Shown piece by piece: positions 1-5,413 of a stretch of 6,740 nt of DNA. The stretch covers positions 1-6,740 of the forward strand of contig JAJAYN010000385.1 in the NCBI GenBank assembly GCA_026786225.1. The letters are read 5' to 3'. The stretch is from Burkholderiales bacterium. GTDB taxonomy: Bacteria; Pseudomonadota; Gammaproteobacteria; Burkholderiales; Usitatibacteraceae. A program made the translations under genes and the position numbers. Position 1 is the stretch's first letter; each line of letters opens with the position of its first letter. The notes below the pieces were generated by a model. The model was not told the origin of the DNA. It saw only the letters and a program-made list of their open reading frames with translations, and ran no database searches.

Positions 1-190
1 AGCTGCGGCAGATAAGCTCGCTGCGGATGCTAAAGCCGCGGCCGATGCGAAAGCAGTCGCGGATGCTAAAGTCACATCCGACGCCAAAGGCAACAATCAG
101 GGAACGACCGGCGGACCCCCCGCGGGCTCAGGCTCTACCGGAGCAGGCGGTACCGGCTCAGGTGGCGGTGGCAAGGGTAGCGGTAGCTAA
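1..190 (+). CDS. C-terminal end of an Ala/Asp/Lys-repeat protein with Gly/Ser-rich tail (5' partial)
   Basis: A reading frame (codons from base 2, stop TAA 188-190) enters from the left edge, so only the last 62 residues are seen. They fall into two parts. First are four successive hexapeptide units (ADAKAA, ADAKAV, ADAKVT, SDAKGN; bases 23-94), preceded by a degenerate AADKLA. Then comes a tail of about 29 residues made almost wholly of Gly, Ser, Thr and Pro with one Lys. Differences between repeat copies are partly at third codon positions (GCG/GCC/GCT, GAT/GAC), which supports this frame rather than the overlapping frame opened by the ATG at 27. The composition suggests a flexible, exposed or coiled segment as in periplasmic or cell-surface proteins, but no family is recognisable and no function is assigned. 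A strong hairpin follows the stop, so the gene probably ends its own transcript and is not co-transcribed with the EPS genes. Confidence 0.7.
   Translation, partial: AAADKLAADAKAAADAKAVADAKVTSDAKGNNQGTTGGPPAGSGSTGAGGTGSGGGGKGSGS
23..94 (+). repeat. Four tandem 18-bp units encoding ADAKxx
   Basis: The units are 23-40, 41-58, 59-76 and 77-94. The first and third share GCGGATGCTAAAG; the fourth is the most diverged (TCCGACGCCAAA). The period is exactly six codons, so changes in copy number would keep the frame. More copies may lie to the left of the window. Confidence 0.75.
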
Positions 191-196
191 ACTTAG

Positions 197-225
197 AAAT
201 ACGGCGACTTAAGGTCGCCGTATTT
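197..225 (+). terminator. Hairpin terminator after the repeat-protein gene
   Basis: A perfect 12-bp inverted repeat (AAATACGGCGAC, 197-208; GTCGCCGTATTT, 214-225) encloses the 5-nt loop TTAAG and begins 7 nt after the stop codon at 188-190. The GC-rich core is flanked by an A-rich left arm and a T-rich right arm, a form typical of intrinsic and possibly bidirectional terminators. The T-run is short (TATTT then GATT), so termination may be less complete than at the second hairpin in this window. Confidence 0.75.
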
Positions 226-235
226 GATTGCGCAG

Positions 236-247
236 GTGCGCGCGCAC
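236..247. repeat. 12-bp perfect palindrome, possible operator
   Basis: GTGCGCGCGCAC is its own reverse complement, and the outer GCA (232-234) and TGC (248-250) also pair, with one unpaired G at 235. It is centred about 40 bp upstream of the -35 box and about 75 bp upstream of the predicted transcription start, a position common for activator sites. It could also simply be a GC-alternating tract. No regulator is identified. Confidence 0.35.
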
Positions 248-282
248 TGCATTTATTGCGTCTAAAAATATTTTTTATCTCA

Positions 283-311
283 TTGACCACATGAGCATTC
301 TGGAATAAAGT
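283..311 (+). promoter_or_regulatory. Predicted sigma70-type promoter for the EPS genes
   Basis: The -35 box TTGACC (283-288) matches TTGACA at 5 of 6 positions. A 17-bp spacer follows, then the -10 box TAAAGT (306-311), which matches TATAAT at 4 of 6. It lies in an AT-rich region downstream of a terminator and upstream of the first EPS gene. Transcription would begin near base 318, giving a leader of about 168 nt before the ATG at 486. The prediction is by eye. Confidence 0.5.
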
Positions 312-421
312 TTTGTTTCAGCACTAATTATTTTGTATGTTTGGGTTTCAACGCCAGCAGTCTGAAGTGTTAACCATAAAGTAATGTAAGTCTTGGTGGA
401 CATCGACATAAAAATATTTTG

Positions 422-434
422 CGTACCCCGTACG
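422..434 (+). other. Small leader hairpin CGTAC-CCC-GTACG
   Basis: A perfect 5-bp stem with a 3-nt loop sits about 50 nt before the barrel gene. The AACACTT directly 3' of it (435-441) is complementary to AAGTGTT at 365-371, so the two could form a longer stem with this hairpin inside. It could equally be a DNA operator for a dimeric regulator. Chance occurrence of such short repeats is not excluded. Confidence 0.3.
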
Positions 435-485
435 AACACTTAGCGCTTCACAAGAATAATCAAATCGATTGAGCGGGAAAATAAT

Positions 486-1721
486 ATGGGAAAAAATCAT
501 CTCTCCGTAGTGATTTGTGCGCTTTTGACGTCAGCCGCATTCGGCGCAACTGCGCAAACTACTGCACCTGTCAAGCCAACCTACGAAATCCCCACCGGTG
601 AAGCAAAAAAAGATAACGATGGGCCGCGTGGATGGCCTATCCGGGAAGGCGTTGCCCTATATCCTTCCATAGGTTTTTCTTTTGGCCGTGACGACAACCT
701 TTTCCTGACCAACAGCAACCAGAAAAGCTCGACTATCTACGCTTTGTCGCCCGGCCTCAAATTACAGGCGCGAAGCAGCGCGACTATTTTTACGCTGGAT
801 GCCAATTTAAAATCAGCGCGATATGTGCAGAGCCGTGCGGATGATTACACCGATTACCGCATAGCCGGAACGGGTGAATTTGTGTTGTCCAGCCGCATGG
901 GGCTGAGATTAGGCGCTGAATATAACAAGGGCCACGATCCGCGTGGATCCAATGACCGGGGTATCAGCGCTGAACCGGATCAGTTTCGCAATACCGGCAT
1001 TGGCGGCCTGTTTGCATTCGGCGGAAATGACGCGCGCGGGCGATTCGAGGTAGAAGCCAGCTCCTTTGATAAACGCTATACGAATAATCGCGCAACCACT
1101 GCTGGCAGTGATCGGAATACGGATAGTTTTACCGGGCGTTTTTTTGCACGCATTGCTGAGAAAACGGCCTTTCTCGTTGAAGCCCGCGCAGATAAACTTG
1201 ATTACAAATCGTCTGTCTCCCCGTTGGACAGCAATGAACGCTACTACCTCGCGGGTGTAACCTGGGACGCCACAGCGGCTACCAGCGGGACGGTCAAAGT
1301 CGGGCAAATCCGTAAAGATTTCGCCTCCAGCGCTACGCGGGACTCTTCCACTTCTGGCTGGGACGCTATTGTTCAGTGGGCGCCACTCAGATATTCGAAA
1401 TTTATCTTTACGACATCGAAGAGCTTCGGGGAATCCACTGGCGTCGGTGACTTCTTGCTAACCAAACGCTACGGCGCCAGCTGGATGCACGAGTGGAACT
1501 CACGAATCTCCACTTCGGCCAATATTAGTCGTTCGAATGATGATTTCGTGAATGGTGGCCGCAGCGATTCAACCGACAGCATCGGGCTGAAACTAAATTA
1601 CAAGGTGCAACGCTGGCTGACGCTCGGTGGCGAATTCAGCAACACAAACCGTGACTCGAGCAACTCGACTTTCAACTACAAGAAAAACCTCTATTCGTTC
1701 ACCGTCGGCGCCACGCTCTGA
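486..1721 (+). CDS. EpsL-like outer-membrane beta-barrel protein of EPS export
   Basis: This 411-residue protein is probably an outer-membrane barrel of the BBP2_2/EpsL type found in proteobacterial EPS loci, acting with the OPX protein in passage of polysaccharide across the outer membrane. Residues 1-23 form a Sec signal peptide (Lys at 3, hydrophobic 7-20, ATA|Q cleavage). The mature N terminus has a flexible stretch (24-55), then the first strands with RDDN at 68-71, a pattern I associate with this family's opening strand. The remainder alternates aromatic/hydrophobic and polar residues, with loops rich in Asp, Asn, Ser and Arg, and ends in a strand-like YSFTVGATL, though the final residue is Leu rather than the usual aromatic. 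The only Cys (11) is in the signal peptide. The ATG follows GAGCGGGA (471-478) at suitable spacing. It is the first gene after the predicted promoter and is followed by a terminator hairpin, so it may be made in excess over the downstream genes. A structural role is surer than the exact transport role. Confidence 0.8.
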   Translation: MGKNHLSVVICALLTSAAFGATAQTTAPVKPTYEIPTGEAKKDNDGPRGWPIREGVALYPSIGFSFGRDDNLFLTNSNQKSSTIYALSPGLKLQARSSATIFTLDANLKSARYVQSRADDYTDYRIAGTGEFVLSSRMGLRLGAEYNKGHDPRGSNDRGISAEPDQFRNTGIGGLFAFGGNDARGRFEVEASSFDKRYTNNRATTAGSDRNTDSFTGRFFARIAEKTAFLVEARADKLDYKSSVSPLDSNERYYLAGVTWDATAATSGTVKVGQIRKDFASSATRDSSTSGWDAIVQWAPLRYSKFIFTTSKSFGESTGVGDFLLTKRYGASWMHEWNSRISTSANISRSNDDFVNGGRSDSTDSIGLKLNYKVQRWLTLGGEFSNTNRDSSNSTFNYKKNLYSFTVGATL

Positions 1722-1740
1722 CACGCACTCCGCTATAATT

Positions 1741-1774
1741 TGGCACCGCAAGCCTCACTTGCGGTGCCATTTTT
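1741..1774 (+). terminator. Intrinsic terminator between barrel and OPX genes (possible attenuator)
   Basis: A perfect 12-bp stem (TGGCACCGCAAG, 1741-1752; CTTGCGGTGCCA, 1758-1769) with 5-nt loop CCTCA is followed directly by TTTTT (1770-1774). It starts 20 nt after the barrel gene's stop and ends 11 nt before the OPX start codon. By sequence this is the strongest terminator in the window, yet all genes around it share strand and pathway. It probably lowers downstream expression relative to the barrel gene, unless anti-termination or a second promoter acts here. Confidence 0.85.
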
Positions 1775-1775
1775 C

Positions 1776-1788
1776 AGGGTGTTTGATG
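1776..1788 (+). promoter_or_regulatory. Shine-Dalgarno deciding the OPX start
   Basis: AGGG (1776-1779) stands 6 nt before the ATG at 1786. The frame is open further upstream to an ATG at 1627, but that start would overlap about 95 nt of the barrel gene, include the terminator hairpin as coding sequence, and precede the signal peptide with a long unrelated extension. An internal ATG at 1828 lacks a comparable Shine-Dalgarno. Confidence 0.75.
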
Positions 1789-2412
1789 CAACTGTATTTC
1801 AATCTTTGCGCGGCACCAGTAAAAGCAATGGTGCGCCTCCTAGTGTCTACCGTCGTCATTGGCATTATGTTTGCGGCACAAGTTGCGGCGCAAACTCGCA
1901 GCCAATCCCAAAGTCAGGTTCCTGTGCCGTCGGCGAATTCGTCAGAACTTTCGATTTATAAACTCGGTGTCGGTGACGTCATTTCCGTACAAGTCGTTGG
2001 CGAAGATGAATTGAAGCGTGAGAAGGTGCGGCTATCTGATGCCGGGACGCTGTCATTCCCGTATCTGGGTGAGCTGCGCGTGCGCGGCATGACGGTCGGT
2101 GCACTCGAGGAGTTGATTACCAAAGGGCTGAAGGGACGCTATCTGCTGAATCCGCAAGTGACCGTCACGATCCATGAGTATCGTAATTTTTTCGTAAATG
2201 GGCAGGTAGATAAACCTGGTGGCTATGCTTTTGTGCCAGGCTTAACCATTCGCAAGGCAATTTCGATGGCAGGTGGCTTCAAGGAGCGTGCGTCGAAAGA
2301 AAAGATTAATGTGATCCGGGAAGAGGACGTCAAGGGTATTTCCCAGCGGGTCGCCCTTGAGGCGCTGGTACAGCCTGGCGATATCATCACCGTCGAAGAA
2401 AGTTTTTTCTGA
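1786..2412 (+). CDS. Short polysaccharide export (OPX) protein, EpsE/GumB-like
   Basis: This 208-residue periplasmic/outer-membrane-associated export protein forms, by family analogy with Wza and GumB, the periplasmic channel that receives polysaccharide from the co-polymerase. An N-terminal hydrophobic segment (about 16-33) ends in VAAQ, consistent with a signal peptide cut after A34 or A35. A Ser/Gln-rich linker follows to about 55. The Poly_export domain spans about 57-131 and opens with YKLGVGDVISVQV. One SLBB-like beta-grasp domain spans about 134-183 (NGQVDKPGGYAF, then ISMAGGF), and the chain ends with a PGDIITVEESFF closing strand. It is about GumB-sized and much shorter than Wza, lacking Wza's extra domains and C-terminal membrane helix. 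There is no clear lipobox: Cys8 lies in FNLC, which does not fit. Lack of its own outer-membrane helix fits a partnership with the neighbouring barrel protein. The stop overlaps the next gene's ATG (TGATG), indicating translational coupling. Confidence 0.9.
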   Translation: MQLYFNLCAAPVKAMVRLLVSTVVIGIMFAAQVAAQTRSQSQSQVPVPSANSSELSIYKLGVGDVISVQVVGEDELKREKVRLSDAGTLSFPYLGELRVRGMTVGALEELITKGLKGRYLLNPQVTVTIHEYRNFFVNGQVDKPGGYAFVPGLTIRKAISMAGGFKERASKEKINVIREEDVKGISQRVALEALVQPGDIITVEESFF

Positions 2413-4709
2413 TGAATGATCGCGCCTTAACGGACCATACACTAGGCGCGCGAGCGCCAATGGATCGTATTGTTCAATCGCCGTTGGGTTCGATGCAGCC
2501 CCATTTGGATCCGGAGCGTGAGACCCTCGATCTCGTCGAATACTGGCGGTCAATTACCAAACGTAAGTGGAGCATTTTCGGCCTCGTATTGCTGGTATGC
2601 CTCATCACGACATTGGTCGTGTATTCGATGCGCCCCACATATCGTTCGACGACAACTGTTTTGATCGAGCAGGGCAAGTCAAAAGTCGTTTCGATCGAAG
2701 AGGTGTACAACGCGATGGGCGGCAATCGCGAGTACTATCAGACGCAGGTCGAAATCCTGAAGTCGCGTGAGGTGGCTCGTAAAGTCGTGGAGCGCTTGAA
2801 GCTTACGACCCATCCCGATTTTGATCCTCGCCAGCAGGAGACGAGTGCGCGGGATTATTTATCGCCATCGTCATGGTTTTCAACAAAAGTTACGCCTACG
2901 GACGACAATATTCTGAAGTCCGTGACGAAACTCGTCAGCGACGATCTGCAGATCCAGCCAGTACGTAACAGCCAACTGGTCCAGATCAGTTTTTCGGCTT
3001 ATGACAAAGAACTGTCGGCGAAGGTGCCCAATGCGCTTGCCGAAGTGTTTATCGAAAGTGACCTCGACGCGCGGGTGGCAATGACACAGAAAGCCGGCTC
3101 CTGGCTCACCGAGCGCATGAGTGAGTTGCGCATCAAGCTCGATGCTTCTGAAAAGTCATTGCAGGAATACCGCGAGCGCGAGCGCATCGTTGATGTGAAG
3201 GGGGTCGCGATGTCGGGCGCATCCAGAGCGCTAGAACAGGCTACCTCGGATCTCGTTTCAGTGCGGACCAAGCGTGCCGAGGCAGAAAGCTTGTTTAACC
3301 AGGTAAAAGCCGCCCGGCAGGGACGCGCGGGGGGGTATGAGTCCATTCCCGCAGTACTGCGCAACCCAACCGTGCAGAGTATGAAGGGGCAGGAAGCCGA
3401 GGCCGAACGCAAGCTCGCTGATGCTTCCAAACGCTATGGCCCGGAACACCCACGTATGGTGCAGGCAAATGCAGAGCTCGCGTCTTCACGCGAAAACGTC
3501 AAGCGCCAGATCGAGAGTGTGGTGTCCGGGGTAGAGAAGGAATACGACGTCGCGCGCTCCAATGAACAGGCGCTTGAAAGAGCGCTGGGCCAGAGTAAAG
3601 CGGAGATTCAAGGCATCAACCGCAAGGAATTTCGGCTTGGCGTGCTTGAGCGCGAAGCGCAGGGAAACAAGCAGCTCTACGATATGTTTGTGACACGATT
3701 CAAGGAGACGAATGTTGCGGGCGACCTGCAGTCGACCGTTGCCCGTGTGGTGGACCCAGCTAACATTCCGAACGTCGCGTACGCGCCCAAGAAGATGCAG
3801 ATCATCAGCATCGCAGCTGCGGTCGCGTTGCTGATCGGCGTTATGCTTTCGCTGCTTCTGGATAGGATCAGCAATACAATCAATACCGCAGCCGAAGTCG
3901 AGTCCAGGCTCGGGATGCCAATGCTGGGATATCTGCAGAAAATGGCCGGCGTCGGCAAGAAATCCGCAAAATCAGAGTCGGCTTTTTTGACGGATGGGGA
4001 GTCACTATTTTCGGAATCTATTCGCACCATTCGTACCAGCGTGTTGATGAGTGCGTTGGATCATCCGAAGAAAGTGATCGTGGTCACGTCGACAGTACCT
4101 GCAGAGGGCAAAACGACGGTGTGCTTCAATCTGGCATGCGCGCTCGCACAGGTAAAGAAATCCGTGCTGCTGATTGACGCCGACTTGCGTCGGCCCAAAA
4201 TTGCACGTCTTGTGGGCCGGGACAAGGGTGCGCCCGGCTTATCGAACTTGGTTTCAGGTGTCGCGGCCATCAGCGAGTGCATCATCAAGCACGAGCAAGC
4301 GGGATTCCATGTGCTCACCGCGGGCTTTGTTCCGCCGAACCCGCTGGAATTGCTTTCGTCGGCCAAATTTGCTGACGTGCTTGAGAAGTTGAAAGAGGCG
4401 TTTGACGTTATTCTTATCGACTCGCCGCCGCTTGGGTTGGTCAGTGATGCTCTGGTATTGACGCAAGTGGCAAACGAGGTCATCTACGTGGTGAAGGCAG
4501 ATTCGACGCCGTATCAGTTGGCACGTGCCGGCTTTAGACGATTGACGATGGCGAATGCGCCGATTCTGGGCGTGGTGTTAAACCAGCTTGACCTCGAGCG
4601 CGCTGAAAAATACTACGGCGAGTACAGCGGATATGGGCGATATGGTGGTCAAAAAGGCTACACGTATGGATACGGCCAATCACCAAAAGACAAAACGGCC
4701 CAAGCCTGA
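2412..4709 (+). CDS. Polysaccharide co-polymerase fused to BY-type tyrosine autokinase (Wzc/GumC-like)
   Basis: This 765-residue inner-membrane protein controls polymer length and export. The N-terminal Wzz-type part starts near 38 (LDLVEYWRSITKRKW) and has a first membrane helix at about 54-73. A large periplasmic domain follows, with long helical, coiled-coil-prone stretches (about 225-300 and 325-430). Next is a GNVR-like region with a Pro-containing motif (NIPNVAYAPKK, 451-461), then a second membrane helix at about 463-484. The cytoplasmic kinase carries the EX2RX2R oligomerisation motif (E535, R538, R541), Walker A (VPAEGKTT, 562-569), Walker A' (VLLIDADLRRP, 585-595) and Walker B (VILIDSPP, 666-673). 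It ends in a tyrosine cluster of eight Tyr at 734, 735, 738, 741, 744, 750, 752 and 754. All elements needed for an active, self-contained kinase are present, unlike systems where PCP and kinase are separate. The cognate phosphatase is not in the window. The ATG overlaps the OPX stop, and the next gene begins inside its tail. Confidence 0.95.
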   Translation: MNDRALTDHTLGARAPMDRIVQSPLGSMQPHLDPERETLDLVEYWRSITKRKWSIFGLVLLVCLITTLVVYSMRPTYRSTTTVLIEQGKSKVVSIEEVYNAMGGNREYYQTQVEILKSREVARKVVERLKLTTHPDFDPRQQETSARDYLSPSSWFSTKVTPTDDNILKSVTKLVSDDLQIQPVRNSQLVQISFSAYDKELSAKVPNALAEVFIESDLDARVAMTQKAGSWLTERMSELRIKLDASEKSLQEYRERERIVDVKGVAMSGASRALEQATSDLVSVRTKRAEAESLFNQVKAARQGRAGGYESIPAVLRNPTVQSMKGQEAEAERKLADASKRYGPEHPRMVQANAELASSRENVKRQIESVVSGVEKEYDVARSNEQALERALGQSKAEIQGINRKEFRLGVLEREAQGNKQLYDMFVTRFKETNVAGDLQSTVARVVDPANIPNVAYAPKKMQIISIAAAVALLIGVMLSLLLDRISNTINTAAEVESRLGMPMLGYLQKMAGVGKKSAKSESAFLTDGESLFSESIRTIRTSVLMSALDHPKKVIVVTSTVPAEGKTTVCFNLACALAQVKKSVLLIDADLRRPKIARLVGRDKGAPGLSNLVSGVAAISECIIKHEQAGFHVLTAGFVPPNPLELLSSAKFADVLEKLKEAFDVILIDSPPLGLVSDALVLTQVANEVIYVVKADSTPYQLARAGFRRLTMANAPILGVVLNQLDLERAEKYYGEYSGYGRYGGQKGYTYGYGQSPKDKTAQA
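4654..4668 (+). promoter_or_regulatory. Shine-Dalgarno and start inside the kinase tyrosine tail
   Basis: AAGG (4654-4657, in a run AAAAAGG) lies 8 nt before the ATG at 4666. Earlier in-frame ATGs at 4588, 4633 and 4642 have poorer spacing or no clear Shine-Dalgarno, and would add a Ser/Thr-rich leader that is only the shifted-frame reading of the kinase tail. The 4666 start places a short basic segment before the membrane helix, as expected. Confidence 0.6.
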
Positions 4710-5409
4710 CTCGCGATTGCCATCTGCCTTTGTGCGTATCGGGGCGGTGGCGGCAGCCGGACTATTGTTATCGCTTTGCGCATTTTGTGCACGATGGGGG
4801 TTTGCGGATATTGTGGTGGTAAGAGCTTTGTCAACACAGGCCTTACTTCAAGCCACGGCGACGCAATCCGGAGCATCTGTCGATGCGAAAGAGGCCAGTG
4901 AGGTCGTTGCTTCACTGCTACGTGCGCAACGCATCGATCCCGGCAATCCGGCCACCGCGGAACATCTCGGCGGCGCATACACAATCGACGTTCAGAGCAG
5001 GCGCGAGGCCGGCCCAAAGAGCGCATTGACAAGGCAATGGCCGCAAGCGTTTGAACAGTATTCCCGGGCTGTCGTGTTGCGCCCCACGTCGCCGTACTCG
5101 TGGGCCAATCGCGCATGGACCAAGTATTACCTCGGCCAGATTGATCGTGACCTATATGTCGCGTTGCAAAATGCCATTAATCTGGGTCCGTGGGAACCCG
5201 AGGTTCAGTTCGTCGTCGTCGATCTCGGGTTTGCACTCTGGGAGGAAATGCCCGTTGACCTGCGTCCACAGGTGCTCGCGCTGGCACAGAATGGTGTGCG
5301 CCGCTATGGGGCACAAATTATCGCCATCGCCCAGAAGCGTGGCCACTTGGCAGACGTTTGCAAGTTTGAAAAATTAGCGTCATTGCCAGCTTGCAAGTCA
5401 GCCGGATAG
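4666..5409 (+). CDS. Single-pass membrane protein with TPR-like periplasmic region (possibly VpsP-like)
   Basis: From the preferred start the protein has 247 residues. A basic cytoplasmic leader (KTKRPKPDSR, 8-17) precedes one hydrophobic helix (about 22-42). The Lys/Arg before it implies N-in, C-out, so the rest should be periplasmic. That region contains TPR-like helical pairs: about 75-107 (SEVVASLLRAQRIDPGNP), 126-158 (QAFEQYSRAVVLRPTSPYSW) and 162-192 (LYVALQNAINLGPWEPEV). The recurring pattern of an Ala-rich helix, then hydrophobic-xx-P, then the next helix, is typical of TPRs. Two Cys near the end (232 and 243) could form a disulfide. Size, topology and position after an OPX-kinase pair recall the VpsP family of EPS loci; this is inference from context and would need a profile search. 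A role as an assembly or scaffold factor of the EPS machine is plausible but unproven. It overlaps the kinase gene by 44 bp, and the next gene follows after 4 nt, so it sits inside a tightly coupled unit. Confidence 0.75.
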   Translation: MDTANHQKTKRPKPDSRLPSAFVRIGAVAAAGLLLSLCAFCARWGFADIVVVRALSTQALLQATATQSGASVDAKEASEVVASLLRAQRIDPGNPATAEHLGGAYTIDVQSRREAGPKSALTRQWPQAFEQYSRAVVLRPTSPYSWANRAWTKYYLGQIDRDLYVALQNAINLGPWEPEVQFVVVDLGFALWEEMPVDLRPQVLALAQNGVRRYGAQIIAIAQKRGHLADVCKFEKLASLPACKSAG

Positions 5410-5413
5410 TGCA

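Larger units (their letters stand above)
226..485. other. Non-coding AT-rich upstream region and leader of the EPS genes
   Basis: This 260-bp stretch has no plausible gene on either strand. It holds a near-perfect inverted repeat at 232-250 with core palindrome GTGCGCGCGCAC (236-247), a sigma70-like promoter (283-311), two copies of the palindrome AAAATATTTT (265-274 and 411-420), a small hairpin CGTAC-CCC-GTACG (422-434), and a 7-nt pair AAGTGTT (365-371)/AACACTT (435-441) that could close over the hairpin region. The AT-rich character contrasts with the flanking genes and fits a regulatory region, possibly one bound by H-NS-like silencers. Which elements are functional is inference. Confidence 0.6.

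Noticed and set aside
179..190. Resemblance of AGCGGTAGCTAA to an ops/JUMPStart element
   Set aside because: The match is short, lies within Gly/Ser codons at the end of the upstream gene, and precedes a terminator rather than the EPS leader.
27..212. Open frame from ATG at 27, out of frame with the left-edge gene
   Set aside because: It is the shifted reading of the ADAK repeat and Gly-rich tail, and it runs into the hairpin after the real stop. Part of the variation between repeats falls at third positions of the other frame.
301..318. Possible sigma54 promoter at TGGAATAAAGTTTTGT
   Set aside because: The -12 element lacks the invariant GC (TGT instead of TTGC), while the overlapping sigma70 match is better.
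318..485. c-di-GMP (GEMM-type) riboswitch in the leader
   Set aside because: I could not see the conserved core segments of that class; only short generic stems are present.
909..1307. Antisense open frame of 132 codons within the barrel gene
   Set aside because: It shows no recognisable protein features and lies wholly opposite a gene with clear signal peptide and barrel pattern.
1734..1739. Perfect TATAAT just before the internal terminator, as a promoter for the OPX gene
   Set aside because: No -35-like hexamer is found 15-19 bp upstream and there is no extended -10 TG. Transcription would also start within the terminator stem. It remains only a weak possibility.
1627..1785. N-terminal extension of the OPX gene to the ATG at 1627
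   Set aside because: It would overlap the barrel gene, translate through the terminator hairpin and put 53 unrelated residues before the signal peptide. The ATG at 1786 has a well-spaced AGGG.
3677..4483. Antisense open frames opposite the kinase domain (3677-4030 and 4061-4483)
   Set aside because: They are Ser/Ala/Thr-rich shadow translations of the kinase gene, without plausible start signals or domains.
4658..5116. Antisense open frame of 152 codons opposite the TPR-like gene
   Set aside because: Its composition (Arg, Trp, Pro, Cys-rich) is that of a reverse-strand artefact, and the + strand gene has a coherent membrane helix and repeats.
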